NCBI GenBank assembly: GCA_910587105.1
Contig: CAJUMB010000006.1
Span: forward strand, 1 to 64,000
From: an uncultured Lachnospiraceae bacterium
GTDB taxonomy: Bacteria > Bacillota > Clostridia > Lachnospirales > Lachnospiraceae
Length of the DNA stretch: 64,000 bases
Direction: 5' to 3'
Position 1 is the first letter of the stretch. Each line of letters begins with the position of its first letter. The notes beneath the pieces are model-generated. The model was not told where the DNA came from. It did no database searches and worked only from the letters and a program-made list of their open reading frames with translations. Both the position numbers and the translations under genes were made by a program. Below, in pieces: positions 25,620-34,683 of this stretch.

Positions 25620-27449
25620 TCACAGCTCCATTATTTTTTGTTGAACAAGCTTTATGGCATGTTGAAGATGTGGATTTTGAGTATAATCTAATAGGTCATA
25701 CAGTAGTACCTTATCATATTCTGTTTCGACTGAAATTTCCCTGATATAATTAATATCCGTATCCAAATAATACAATTGCTCCTGTTTCCAATACTGCAGA
25801 TATTCATTGATAAATTCATTTTTCTTTTTTTCTACAGCCGATATGCCCATATGTATGCTGGCTGTTTCCAGTCGGTACAAGCCGTATAAAAAGGGAAAAT
25901 AGTGATTCTCATAATATTTATAATTCTGTTCGCCTGCATGAATAAATGACACATAATAATTGCCGTATTTCTTAGCGACAATCGAACCTTTCCCAAAATC
26001 AATAGCATATAATATGGAGGCAAATATACTCATTTCACTTCTAAACTTCTCCAGCAGCTTATGAATCAGGGAATATAGAGGCATCCCTGCATTACGCTCC
26101 AGCTCTGAATTTCTACATCTTTCTTCATCCACACAGCCATTCTCCACAAGGAATTTTCCCATAACAGCCTGCAGTACTTCATTTTGGTTATCATCTGAAA
26201 TCCAATTTCGGGCGTCATGCTCACTTCTATCTAAATTTTGCTCGATCACCTCATCCAGAATACTATTAAGTTCTTTAATTCCCGCATCATTATTGGTAAT
26301 ATGCGTCAGAAGTCTGCAAACTTCTGACCCGTCAGGGCTTTTTTCCTGTGATAATAAATCTAACGTCCTTTTCACATCCTGCTCAAAACCAGCCTTATCC
26401 AAGAAAGGCTGGGAGAAATTATAGCGTTCCTCCCGCTGGTCATAGCAGACTTCTTCTGAATTTAACTGTAACTGTTCTGCAGCGAATTTCCATCCCCACA
26501 AGGCGCTGACACCATAAATCACACAGCGATAGCATTCTTCACATTTTTCTGCCAGAAGCAGAGCACATTTATCTGCAAATTCTGCATCCATCCACTCTCT
26601 GAGATATCCCATATAATTTTCCACCTGGGATTGTGTCATGGGCTTAAATGTAACCATGGGAACAATCAAAAACTCTCCGATATCTCTATAATGATAAATT
26701 CTGACAGTGCAGGCTAATGAAAGGTCGAAGGGAGCCTTCTCTAAATACATATAAGATTGAACGCGCCGCATTTCCATATCCGGATTCATAATGTGAGCAA
26801 GAGTTTCCCCGTTTTCAATGAGAAATTTATGAATCTTTCTGCCCGCATCGGAATCTTCCTGTACTCGATAATTTGGTACGTACGAAGTATATGGCTGCCC
26901 CATAAGATAAAAGATATCTACAATCTGATTTGAAATATTATGCCATTCTGCCTGTGAACAGACAATCTCCGTATGGCGGTTTTCCAGAGCAGGAACATCT
27001 AAAAGGCCTTCTCTGCTCTCCGCATAGGCATAGACCTCAATAGTATAATCCTGTATCCCAGCCTCCTCAAACCATGATTTCAGCTGTTCATAGACTTTAT
27101 TCAGCGTTCTTCCGTGTATGATAATATCATCCGCCAGCAAAATCCTTTTAATTTCACCGCTGACAATCTTTGGTTTCATGAAGGCCAATGCACGATTGGA
27201 GATAATGACAGGCTCCTTTTCGCGGGTTCCATACTTTTCTTCATATATATGGCGGGCCCTTCCGCCATTTTCTTCCATCGCAAGCTCTAATAATGAAATA
27301 AAGAGATTGGAAAATTTTCTTGCCATCAATATCTTTAATTCATAGTTCTCTAAATATATCTTTTCGACAAATTGACGATATGCATGATACTCATTTCTCG
27401 TCAATCTTGTCAGAAGTTTTTTTCTTTTGTCTACCAATTCTCTTTTCAT
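25620..27449 (-). CDS. Phosphoribosyltransferase-like protein, second gene of operon
   Basis: A 609-aa soluble protein. Residues 104-116 read LLADDIIIHGRTL, matching the PRPP-binding loop of type I phosphoribosyltransferases (hydrophobic strand, two acidic residues, then a small loop ending in T). The preceding region is helical, and the 450 residues after it are unrecognised. PRTase-like domains have been described in bacterial conflict systems, but this gene is assigned here only by the motif. Its first 59 bp overlap the membrane protein gene, and the next gene follows at once, so the three form a tight operon. Confidence 0.75.
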   Translation of the reverse strand: MKRELVDKRKKLLTRLTRNEYHAYRQFVEKIYLENYELKILMARKFSNLFISLLELAMEENGGRARHIYEEKYGTREKEPVIISNRALAFMKPKIVSGEIKRILLADDIIIHGRTLNKVYEQLKSWFEEAGIQDYTIEVYAYAESREGLLDVPALENRHTEIVCSQAEWHNISNQIVDIFYLMGQPYTSYVPNYRVQEDSDAGRKIHKFLIENGETLAHIMNPDMEMRRVQSYMYLEKAPFDLSLACTVRIYHYRDIGEFLIVPMVTFKPMTQSQVENYMGYLREWMDAEFADKCALLLAEKCEECYRCVIYGVSALWGWKFAAEQLQLNSEEVCYDQREERYNFSQPFLDKAGFEQDVKRTLDLLSQEKSPDGSEVCRLLTHITNNDAGIKELNSILDEVIEQNLDRSEHDARNWISDDNQNEVLQAVMGKFLVENGCVDEERCRNSELERNAGMPLYSLIHKLLEKFRSEMSIFASILYAIDFGKGSIVAKKYGNYYVSFIHAGEQNYKYYENHYFPFLYGLYRLETASIHMGISAVEKKKNEFINEYLQYWKQEQLYYLDTDINYIREISVETEYDKVLLYDLLDYTQNPHLQHAIKLVQQKIMEL

Positions 27450-28347
27450 GCAAAACTATCCCCACATCATCCCTATTTATATATGAGCATACAGACTCTC
27501 TTGATACCTGTTCCATATAAATTTCTTTCCTGGTATTCTTAGTGCTTGCTTTCCAGTGGATCTGTAACAAAAATACATCATACTCTCCGCAGGCATATTC
27601 ATGATAAACTCTCAGATGAACTTTCGTGTCCATCCTCTGGTATTTTGGTTTTGCTTCATTGGCATAATCCAAAAAGCCAGAAACAGCCTTCCAGAAGTTT
27701 ATACTCATCAATTGCTGGCCAGCATAGAGATCGCTCAAAACTGTATAGCAGACATGACCATTTTCGTAACAGCTATGAAAGGCATATCTTTCTCCACCTT
27801 TTTCCTTTATATTGGCAGATGTTTCGTCTATATTCAGTAAATAAGTTCCGCCTTCTCCGCTGTCTGGAAATGCAAATTCGACACTTTCGATTTCTATACT
27901 GCGAATCACAGGTTCGGACTGCAGTTCGAATTGTAATTTTAAAGACAATATACCCTCATGCTCACAGTCCGAACGAAACTTCCCTTTTACTTCATTAAAA
28001 TAATCACGTTCTTGTGCCGTATACCTAGAATATGAAACATTAGGATTTGCACATAGCAGCAATCCCATCTTTGCTTCACGCATGATCAAAATCGGACGCC
28101 GATACCAGTTTTCCATCCTGTGCAGCCGCTGTGTCTGAATCAGCGCAAGCAGCCCGCAGAAGGTCCCTGGCACCGCCGCGAAAATAGCAGCTATCACCGA
28201 AAACCATACCTCGCCTTTGAAAGAATGAGGTATACCAGAAAGTCTATGTTTATTGATATCCAAAAGCAGCATAGGGACCAGCTCTATGATTAGAAGCGCT
28301 AAAAAGATAATCAAATAAATTATAATATTCTTCTTTTTATTTCTCAT
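27391..28347 (-). CDS. Membrane protein, first gene of PRTase-like operon
   Basis: A 318-aa protein with two N-terminal membrane helices (about residues 8-28 and 46-68) and a large hydrophilic domain, beta-rich by eye, with no catalytic motif seen. I do not recognise the family. The ribosome site is weak. The 3' end overlaps the next gene by 59 bp. A membrane subunit plus a nucleotide-handling enzyme plus an unknown protein would fit a sensor/effector operon acting at the membrane, but nothing in the sequence proves it. Its promoter is at 28476-28504. Confidence 0.72.
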   Translation of the reverse strand: MRNKKKNIIIYLIIFLALLIIELVPMLLLDINKHRLSGIPHSFKGEVWFSVIAAIFAAVPGTFCGLLALIQTQRLHRMENWYRRPILIMREAKMGLLLCANPNVSYSRYTAQERDYFNEVKGKFRSDCEHEGILSLKLQFELQSEPVIRSIEIESVEFAFPDSGEGGTYLLNIDETSANIKEKGGERYAFHSCYENGHVCYTVLSDLYAGQQLMSINFWKAVSGFLDYANEAKPKYQRMDTKVHLRVYHEYACGEYDVFLLQIHWKASTKNTRKEIYMEQVSRESVCSYINRDDVGIVLHEKRIGRQKKKTSDKIDEK

Positions 28348-28475
28348 ATATTGTAATGAAAGTACTCTCTTTTCAAAAATCCATACACCAATTCATAGAT
28401 ATTGGAATACGAAGCGCTGAATATTTTTACCGGCGCGAGGCGTCTGCATGTTGTGTACAAGCATCATTGTATTTT

Positions 28476-28504
28476 ATCTTATCATAAGTTTTTACGTTTA
28501 TCAA
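28476..28504 (-). promoter_or_regulatory. Promoter of the three-gene PRTase-like operon
   Basis: On the - strand, TTGATA, a 17-bp spacer and TAAGAT. It leaves a leader of about 120 nt before the first gene. Confidence 0.55.
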
Positions 28505-28672
28505 GATGGCAAACAGAAAATTATTATGAATATATGATGTGTAATGCAATCATTTGGCAAAGTATAGGATAGCGGCTGACTGCCGGCGTTCAAACCGCCA
28601 AAGCCCGCAAAAAATGCAGGCCCTGCCATCAAAACACCAAACCCATTTAAAATAAACAATCCAAAATGCTAA

Positions 28673-28701
28673 TTGTTTTATCGCGTGAAATAAGTTAGAA
28701 T
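28673..28701 (+). promoter_or_regulatory. Promoter of the HipA-like kinase gene
   Basis: TTGTTT, a 17-bp spacer and TAGAAT, about 80 bp before the start codon. Confidence 0.55.
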
Positions 28702-28781
28702 AAATATAAAAGTAATAGTTAATATTCTGTTATGAAAAAATCCAAATTATATATTGATTTTTGTCTATATAGGAGTGAAAA

Positions 28782-29897
28782 ATGAATATTTATTACTTAA
28801 TGAACAAAGAGCAGATATTACTGTCGTTCTATATTAAAGAAGAATACGGAGAAAAAACAGCTTATCAGGATGAATGTTTTGTTCCTTCATCATTGCTGCC
28901 TGTTGGCTTTTCAGATATTCAGAGCTGGCTTGAACGCCGAAATTTTGCAAAGCATAAAGAACATCTGCAAAAATGGCTGAAGGAATGGCAGATTGATCAT
29001 CTGGAAGGATTCATCCATATCACCCATGGGCTGTCGTTAAATGACTCTTTTTGGGTACGCCCTGAAAATGCCGATCTGCATTGGAGTGAGATGAATTTGT
29101 ACACCAACGATTTTAGCGATATTGTGTCGCGGACTGCCTTTGAGACGGGGCTGCATGGTCTGAAGTTATCTTCTACTTCGCCTGAATTTACATCTGAAGG
29201 AAGTTTTGCAAAATGCTGGATGAAGGAACAGGATGGAATCTATCTCTACAAAAAAGGCAGCAGCGGATTTGCCAACTCTGGACTGGAGCCGTATTCAGAG
29301 TATTATGCGTCACAGGCGGCAGATATTTTATGCCGGGAAAGTGTGATGTATGATCTTTTTAAATATAAGGGGGCTCTTGTGTCAAGGTGCAGAATGTTTA
29401 CATCAGAGAAAGAGGGGTTTGTTCCTTTTTACAGATACTTATCGGGAAAAACGAGCGTGAGATACCGAGACGTCATAGAATTATGTGAAAAGTACCATTG
29501 TGCTGATGATTTTAAAAATATGATTCTTTTGGACAGTGTGATATGGAATCCAGACAGACATCTGGGGAATTTTGGCTTTATTGTGGATAATGACACACAG
29601 GAAATCCTGAGATTCGCTCCGGTATTTGACCATAATATGTCGCTGCTTGCCCGGGCTATGGACCAGGATTTGCAGGAAGGATTTGAACAGTATGTGTGCT
29701 CGGACAGCCACGGACACAAACTGGGCGGAAATTTTCTTTCTGTAGGGCGCAGTATGGTAACAAAAGAGACCTCTGAGAAATTAAGATGTTTGACAAATTT
29801 TAGTTTCATTCCACATGAAAAATACAATCTTCCGGAATCAAGGATTGCCTTTTTAAATGAGCTTATTCAGAGGCAGGCCAAAAAGTTATTGGATTAG
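28782..29897 (+). CDS. HipA-like protein kinase
   Basis: A 371-aa soluble protein with the C-terminal signature of HipA-type serine/threonine kinases: LDSVIWNPDRHLGNFGF, giving catalytic Asp258 in the N-x-D-R-H motif with Asn263 in GNF, and VFDHNMSL with the metal-binding Asp283. The N-terminal 180 residues are not recognisably HipA-like. No HipB-type antitoxin gene is adjacent. AGGAG lies before the ATG. Classical HipA phosphorylates glutamyl-tRNA synthetase; the target here is unknown. It is AT-rich like the operon to its left and ends beside a repeated hairpin. Confidence 0.82.
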   Translation: MNIYYLMNKEQILLSFYIKEEYGEKTAYQDECFVPSSLLPVGFSDIQSWLERRNFAKHKEHLQKWLKEWQIDHLEGFIHITHGLSLNDSFWVRPENADLHWSEMNLYTNDFSDIVSRTAFETGLHGLKLSSTSPEFTSEGSFAKCWMKEQDGIYLYKKGSSGFANSGLEPYSEYYASQAADILCRESVMYDLFKYKGALVSRCRMFTSEKEGFVPFYRYLSGKTSVRYRDVIELCEKYHCADDFKNMILLDSVIWNPDRHLGNFGFIVDNDTQEILRFAPVFDHNMSLLARAMDQDLQEGFEQYVCSDSHGHKLGGNFLSVGRSMVTKETSEKLRCLTNFSFIPHEKYNLPESRIAFLNELIQRQAKKLLD

Positions 29898-29908
29898 TAT
29901 GGATTATA

Positions 29909-29942
29909 CCAGAGCGTGAATGCTTTTTCAAACACGCTCTGG
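29909..29942. repeat. Repeated hairpin element, copy 1
   Basis: A 10-bp stem, CCAGAGCGTG paired with CACGCTCTGG, with loop AATGCTTTTTCAAA. Most of it recurs at 34543-34571. It has no U-tract, but could still act as a weak terminator for the HipA-like gene. Confidence 0.65.
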
Positions 29943-29995
29943 AATCATGAATAAAGCGGTGAGTATATTGGTATTTTGTAACTATTAAGCAGGTA

Positions 29996-32023
29996 CTATT
30001 TAATTCGGAACTGCCCAATCAATTGATTCAGCGTCCTTGCCTGATCGGACAGCTCATTGGAAATTGATGCACTTTCTTCCGCGGCGTCAGAGTTGGCCTG
30101 TATTACCTTGGATACTTCTTTAATCCTGCTTTCCACAGATACAATCATTTCCGACTGCTGGACACTGGCAGCGGCAATCTCATCCATCAGCGCTTTTATG
30201 GACTGGATACACTCATTGATGACCTGCATGGCAGATATGGCAAGGCTGGTAGATTCTGTGCCTGTCGTTACATCCTGGAGTGAGCGGCCAATCAATGTGC
30301 TTGTGTTCTGTGCGGCCTCAGCTGATTTGGATGCCAGGCTTCTAACCTCGTCGGCTACCACCGAGAACCCTTTACCTGCATTTCCGGCCCGGGCGGCTTC
30401 TACCGCGGCGTTCAGGGCAAGGATATTTGTCTGGAATGCGATATCCTCGATGGTCTTTATGATGCTGACAATTTGGGCTGAGGACTGGTCAATATTCTTG
30501 GTGGCTGTAACCAGCTGCTCCATCTTGGTATCGGCTTCTGAGGCGTAACCGGCCGCCCGGTCTACCAGGCCGGTGGCGTTGCTGCAGCGGGCAGTGCTGT
30601 TCTGGATTTGTTCTGTAATGTCTGTGACATTAGATACCAGTCCATCCATGGAAACTTTCTGCTGCATGGTTCCCTGGGACAGTGCCTGGGCACCTGCTGA
30701 TACCTGGTTTGCGCCATTATCCACCTGACTTGCAACATGAGTGATATCACGCATAACATTCACAAGATGGGTGCGAATACTTTTCAGGCTTTCTGCAAGA
30801 ACTTTGAAGTCACCAATATAATATGACTCATTGGCTGCAACATCCACAGCTATGTTGCCGTCTGCCATTTCCCCTAAGATCCGGCCAATATCGTCAATGG
30901 TTTTTCGGAGGCAGTCACAGACGTTATGAATTGTCGTCGCAATCATTCCGATTTCGTCTGTTCTGTTATAAAACGGTTCCAGTTCCAGGTCAACAGATAG
31001 CTCTAAATTGCCGAGACGCCGGATAGCTCTTTCCACGACCATAAGTTCCTTGCCTTCCCTGTACAAAATCAACAGGGTGGTAAAGATAACGACTGCAGCC
31101 ACAATTGCACATAGAATGCCCACGGTAATGCGCACGGTAGTCACTTTTCCATAGACTTCAGAAGTATTATCCCGCACCATGAAGGCCCAGTTTCGATCCT
31201 TTAAATATTTGTAAACCACCAGCTGATTGACATGATTTTCGTCCCGATAGGAATAGGTGCCTGCCTGGGTGCTGCCATCCTTTTTTATCCGCTGGATAAT
31301 TTCCAGATAGCCGCTGTCACTTGTCTCTGTATTCAGCAGGGATTCGTCCTCATGATATAAATATGTACCAGTATCCACATTCAAAAATACATATTCGCAG
31401 TGGGGCAGACCCTCAATATCCAGGTCCAGCAATGCATCCATCAGCCGGCTGGCATAGACACCGGCCCCCACATATCCAATGCATTTCTTACCTTCAAAAA
31501 GAGGATAATACATGGAAAGAATCATGCTGCCGGTTCCCGGTGATTTCATAATACCCAGATTAGTCAGCTTCGGAGCCGCCAGAATGGTTTCATGAAATAC
31601 ATCCAATGAGTCTCCGGTCCGGGTGGTCATCCCAATAGCGCTCTGGGAAGTATGGGTTAAAATATAGGTAGAAGGGGTAGCGATGTACAGTCCCTCAAAA
31701 ATTCCTTTCACTGCTGCAAAATCTTCTGTATACTTCTGTCCCCGCTGAAGCAGCGCCGGGTCATCCGGGTTTTCCAGAAGATTGCGGACCTCGCTGCTCA
31801 GGGCAAAAGCCGTCATATACTCTTCAGCCGAGGACACATAGTCATTGATGATAGCCGCCCTGGATTCTACGGCATCAATCATCTGATTGGTGATATTGTG
31901 TTCCACCATGGCTGCAACGCGGCTGGACACACTGAACCAGAGAATCAGCATTCCTGTAATAGTGATCGCTGTGGTGATGATGCCGATGCGTACAGCAAGC
32001 TTTCTATTTGTTAGAAATTTCAT
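29996..32023 (-). CDS. Methyl-accepting chemotaxis protein
   Basis: A 675-aa chemoreceptor. It has an N-terminal membrane helix (about 11-31), an extracellular double-Cache-like sensing domain (about 35-285), a second membrane helix (about 297-320), a HAMP-like region, and a cytoplasmic signalling domain. The highly conserved hairpin tip is present (EDIAFQTNILALNAAVEAA, then GKGFSVVADEVRSLA). The ligand cannot be read from the sequence. No flagellar or che genes are in the window. GGGGGAAT precedes the ATG. Upstream lie a terminator-like hairpin and a sigma-D-like -10 box. Confidence 0.93.
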   Translation of the reverse strand: MKFLTNRKLAVRIGIITTAITITGMLILWFSVSSRVAAMVEHNITNQMIDAVESRAAIINDYVSSAEEYMTAFALSSEVRNLLENPDDPALLQRGQKYTEDFAAVKGIFEGLYIATPSTYILTHTSQSAIGMTTRTGDSLDVFHETILAAPKLTNLGIMKSPGTGSMILSMYYPLFEGKKCIGYVGAGVYASRLMDALLDLDIEGLPHCEYVFLNVDTGTYLYHEDESLLNTETSDSGYLEIIQRIKKDGSTQAGTYSYRDENHVNQLVVYKYLKDRNWAFMVRDNTSEVYGKVTTVRITVGILCAIVAAVVIFTTLLILYREGKELMVVERAIRRLGNLELSVDLELEPFYNRTDEIGMIATTIHNVCDCLRKTIDDIGRILGEMADGNIAVDVAANESYYIGDFKVLAESLKSIRTHLVNVMRDITHVASQVDNGANQVSAGAQALSQGTMQQKVSMDGLVSNVTDITEQIQNSTARCSNATGLVDRAAGYASEADTKMEQLVTATKNIDQSSAQIVSIIKTIEDIAFQTNILALNAAVEAARAGNAGKGFSVVADEVRSLASKSAEAAQNTSTLIGRSLQDVTTGTESTSLAISAMQVINECIQSIKALMDEIAAASVQQSEMIVSVESRIKEVSKVIQANSDAAEESASISNELSDQARTLNQLIGQFRIK

Positions 32024-32047
32024 AGGATTCCCCCTTACAATTAAAAA

Positions 32048-32092
32048 GAGTGTTTTCAGAAATCAAGATACAGCGACTTTCCAGAAACACTC
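32048..32092 (-). terminator. Terminator-like hairpin in the chemoreceptor leader
   Basis: On the - strand, GAGTGTTT pairs with AAACACTC after a long loop, followed by TTTTTAATTG and then the ribosome site. The hcp gene upstream has its own terminator, so this may be an attenuator in the leader rather than an end-of-gene signal. Confidence 0.5.
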
Positions 32093-32167
32093 AAATTTTA
32101 TGGCTATTAATTTTTTTGTATTCATGGAACAGCTGCGTCTTTCTTTTCTGCATGGATAATTTTAACA

Positions 32168-32194
32168 CGATCGGCTGTGTTTTTCAAGTCTTGC
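32168..32194 (-). promoter_or_regulatory. Possible sigma-D (flagellar sigma) promoter
   Basis: On the - strand, GCAA, 15 bp, then GCCGATCG. The Bacillus sigma-D consensus is TAAA, 15 bp, GCCGATAT, so the -10 box is good and the -35 box is partial. It fits control of a chemoreceptor gene. No other gene lies between 32024 and 32356. Confidence 0.35.
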
Positions 32195-32287
32195 AATTCT
32201 ATAGATTCAGATAGATGATGCCCTCTCATTTTTTCCTAAAATAGACAATTGCATTTCCAGTTAGTGAGCCCCGCCACTGCCTTTATT

Positions 32288-32350
32288 CTAAAAAGCAGTC
32301 AGAATCCCCCATATATCAGAGAGGCCTTACTTTGATACATGGGGGATTCT
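32288..32350 (-). terminator. Intrinsic terminator of hcp
   Basis: On the - strand a 12-bp perfect stem (AGAATCCCCCAT paired with ATGGGGGATTCT), extended by TATCA/TGATA after one mismatch, with TTTTT a few bases downstream. It starts 7 bp after the hcp stop. Confidence 0.8.
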
Positions 32351-32356
32351 ATTGTA

Positions 32357-33931
32357 TTATTTTTCACCAAGCAGTTCTTTCATATCCTGTTCTGGTGTCG
32401 TAATTGGCGCGATGCCGAAGTTCTCCACCAGAAAGTTAAGGATATTGGGAGATATAAAGGCTGGCAGTGAGGGGCCAAGGCGTATATTCTTAATTCCCAG
32501 ATGCAGCAGTGTCAGCAGAATGCAGACAGCCTTCTGCTCATACCATGACAGTACAAAAGATAACGGCAGCTGGTTGACGGAGCAGTCAAATGCTTCTGCC
32601 AAAGCTGAAGCCACCTGAATGGCGCCGTATGCATCGTTGCACTGACCCATATCCATAATCCGGGGCAGCCCGCCGATTTCGCCCAGGTCAAGGTCATTGA
32701 AACGAAATTTTCCACATGCCAATGTGAGCACAATACTGTCTTGGGGTGTTAATTTTACAAATTCAGTATAATAATTTCTTCCAGGTTTTGCACCGTCACA
32801 TCCTGCGACAAGGAAGAAATGCTTCACTGCCCCGGTTTTGACCGCTTTCACGATGGTTTCCGCATGGGAAAGGATGGCCGAATGGCCGAACCCTGTGGTC
32901 ATTTCTTTTCCTCCGTTAATTCCGAAGAACTCTTTATCCTCTGCAAAACCGCCCAGCTTTAGCGCCTTTTCGATCACAGGCGTAAAGTCTTTGTGGTCAT
33001 CAATATGAACGGCACCGGGGAATGCCACTGTCTCTGTGGTAAATACCCGGTCCGAATAACTGTCCTTCGGCGGCATCAGGCAGTTGGTGGTAAACAGAAT
33101 GGGCCCAGGCAGGGCATCAAATTCTTTCTTTTGGTTCTGCCATGCAGTGCCATAATTCCCCTTGAGATGAGAATATTTTTTCAGTTTTGGATATGCATGA
33201 GCTGGAAGCATTTCGCCATGGGTATAGACATTGATTCCTTTTCCCTGTGTCTGCTCCAGCAAAAGCTGCAAATCTTTTAAATCATGTCCCGTCACAACGA
33301 TGAAGGGGCCTTTTTCCACTTTCAGGGAAACCGCTGTGGGCTCGGGAGTCCCGTATGTCTTAGTATTGGCTTCATCCAACAGGGCCATGCATTTCAGATT
33401 CACTTCCCCGGTTTTCATAACTGTGGGCAGCAGGTGGTCTGCGCTGTCTTCACTTCCGATGATACAAAGGGCTTCACAGAAAAACTCATTCACATCTTTA
33501 TCGGTATACCCTAGCATAAGGGCATGATAAGCATAGGCCGCCATACCGCGGATACCGAAAAGTATCAGGGATTTCAGAGAACGCACATCTGCATCGCCTT
33601 CCCATAGGTCATTCATGGGATAGTCTTCGCATTTTCCCCCTGGGAGCTTTTCTTTTTCCGCTGTGACCAGATCAATCTGGTTTTGAATGGACTCATTGTC
33701 AAAGCTGACATTTGTGAGAGTGGTAAATAGACCTTCGATGATTGTTTTATATATATTGTCAGACAATTCATCGTTTCCTTTTGCCGCACGCGCAAGCCCG
33801 ATCAACGCACCGGTTAAATTGTCCTGCAAAGCAGCTGTGTCTGATTTCTTGCCGCATACTCCGGCATTTCCTGTACAGGCAGTACATCCTGAAGTTTGTT
33901 CACATTGGTAACAAAACATTTTTCCTTCCAT
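32357..33931 (-). CDS. hcp: Hydroxylamine reductase (hybrid cluster protein)
   Basis: A 524-aa cytoplasmic iron-sulphur-oxygen protein that reduces hydroxylamine and is linked to nitric oxide and nitrosative stress. The N-terminal cluster cysteines are Cys7, Cys10, Cys19 and Cys26 in MFCYQCEQTSG and the following residues, with an extra Cys16. Downstream motifs of the hybrid cluster are seen: GHDLKDL, THGEMLPAHAYP, TTNCLMPP, LVAGCDGAKPGRNYY, LACGKFRFN and MGQCNDAYGA. Length is normal. AAGGAG lies 7 nt before the ATG. It stands alone; no hcr-type reductase gene is adjacent. Confidence 0.95.
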   Translation of the reverse strand: MEGKMFCYQCEQTSGCTACTGNAGVCGKKSDTAALQDNLTGALIGLARAAKGNDELSDNIYKTIIEGLFTTLTNVSFDNESIQNQIDLVTAEKEKLPGGKCEDYPMNDLWEGDADVRSLKSLILFGIRGMAAYAYHALMLGYTDKDVNEFFCEALCIIGSEDSADHLLPTVMKTGEVNLKCMALLDEANTKTYGTPEPTAVSLKVEKGPFIVVTGHDLKDLQLLLEQTQGKGINVYTHGEMLPAHAYPKLKKYSHLKGNYGTAWQNQKKEFDALPGPILFTTNCLMPPKDSYSDRVFTTETVAFPGAVHIDDHKDFTPVIEKALKLGGFAEDKEFFGINGGKEMTTGFGHSAILSHAETIVKAVKTGAVKHFFLVAGCDGAKPGRNYYTEFVKLTPQDSIVLTLACGKFRFNDLDLGEIGGLPRIMDMGQCNDAYGAIQVASALAEAFDCSVNQLPLSFVLSWYEQKAVCILLTLLHLGIKNIRLGPSLPAFISPNILNFLVENFGIAPITTPEQDMKELLGEK

Positions 33932-34196
33932 AACTATTCTCCTTATTTTGTGATATATCTGCGGGCTGAAATTACGGTGGCGTCTTTATGGGGCTGCCAT
34001 ACGACACCTCCCACCCTGTTTTTTGGACCTGGAATTATTATGGGGCAATCTTGGAAATAAATATGTTTGTTTTCGAACAAAAATAGGAAATTTGAGAAAT
34101 TTTTTGTTATGCAAAATCCACTTTCAGCTTCATCAAAAAATTATCCATGATTTTCCCCTCCCTCTCCCATCATTCATCTGAGCCCATTTTCCAAAC
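33932..34196 (-). promoter_or_regulatory. Upstream region of hcp
   Basis: No gene in this stretch. On the - strand it contains TTTGTT-CGAA-AACAAA (34066-34081), which could be a regulator site, and an imperfect hairpin joining GGTGTCGTATGG to CCATAAAGACGCCACC (33976-34008) within the probable leader. No clear -35/-10 pair was identified. Confidence 0.35.
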
Positions 34197-34542
34197 TGCT
34201 ATGAATCGGTATGTACTTCTCTGTTGCAGAAACGTATTAACTGCCATTTCCTCACAGGCCGTCAGCGCACCGGAGTCCGGTATTATGTCAACAGCGTTAT
34301 CTGTGAGGCAGACAGTGCGCATGCTGCCAAAACAAGGAAGGGGTGAGCACATGGAAAAGACCCAGTGGTACATAGACACACCCAGCGGTGCGGTTTTGTG
34401 CGCAGATGAGTACAGGCCACAGCAGATGGCAGGGCGAATCACCTGGATGGACCAGGACAGCATCAGGAATCCTGCAGAACGTACTGGCCGTCCTGGAGAT
34501 AATATATTTCTATTGATTTGGAATGGGGATCCACAATCCGTT
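34197..34542 (+). pseudogene. Remnant of a BTAD regulator, 163-aa gene and Uma2 gene
   Basis: A degraded fragment collinear with the 3' end of cluster B. It starts with a piece matching the DAINRYG region of the regulator. After a deletion it matches 61430-61630 almost base for base, including the regulator's end and the start of the 163-aa gene (MEKTQWYI). It then jumps to the ITWMDQD segment, and then to 62302-62384 inside the Uma2-type gene on its antisense strand. The open frame 34147-34572 that spans these pieces is a chance fusion, not a gene. It shows that another copy of the module once stood here. Confidence 0.85.
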
Positions 34543-34571
34543 GGCGTGAATGAATTTTCAAACACGCTCTA
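34543..34571. repeat. Repeated hairpin element, copy 2
   Basis: GCGTGAATGAATTTTCA followed by AACACGCTCT, matching the element at 29909-29942 with few differences. The left arm here is eroded. It sits exactly at the end of the module remnant. Confidence 0.6.
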
Positions 34572-34642
34572 GTATAAACTGAACAAAAAACTCCTAAAAA
34601 ACAAGACAATTTTACCAAATCCAATTTTCTTTTTTTATTCTA

Positions 34643-34671
34643 TTGACATTTCGCGAAATAGGTATTACATT
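34643..34671 (+). promoter_or_regulatory. Promoter of the sugar/amino-sugar operon
   Basis: TTGACA, a 17-bp spacer and TACATT. The spacer contains the palindrome TTTCGCGAAA (34649-34658), a possible operator. Confidence 0.65.
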
Positions 34672-34683
34672 TAATACAAGTTA

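Larger units (their letters stand above)
28348..28781. other. Divergent intergenic region with a small GC-rich island
   Basis: This 434-bp region separates the - strand operon from the + strand HipA-like gene and holds promoters for both. At about 28570-28650 a GC-richer island interrupts AT-rich DNA. Read on the - strand it could encode a 42-residue peptide starting M-A-G-P-A-F-F-A-G-F-G-G, with no ribosome site, so it is probably a gene remnant. Nothing else was recognised. Confidence 0.5.

Noticed and set aside
34147..34572. 141-codon open frame as an intact gene
   Set aside because: It is a chance fusion of decayed pieces of the regulator, the 163-aa gene and the antisense Uma2 gene.
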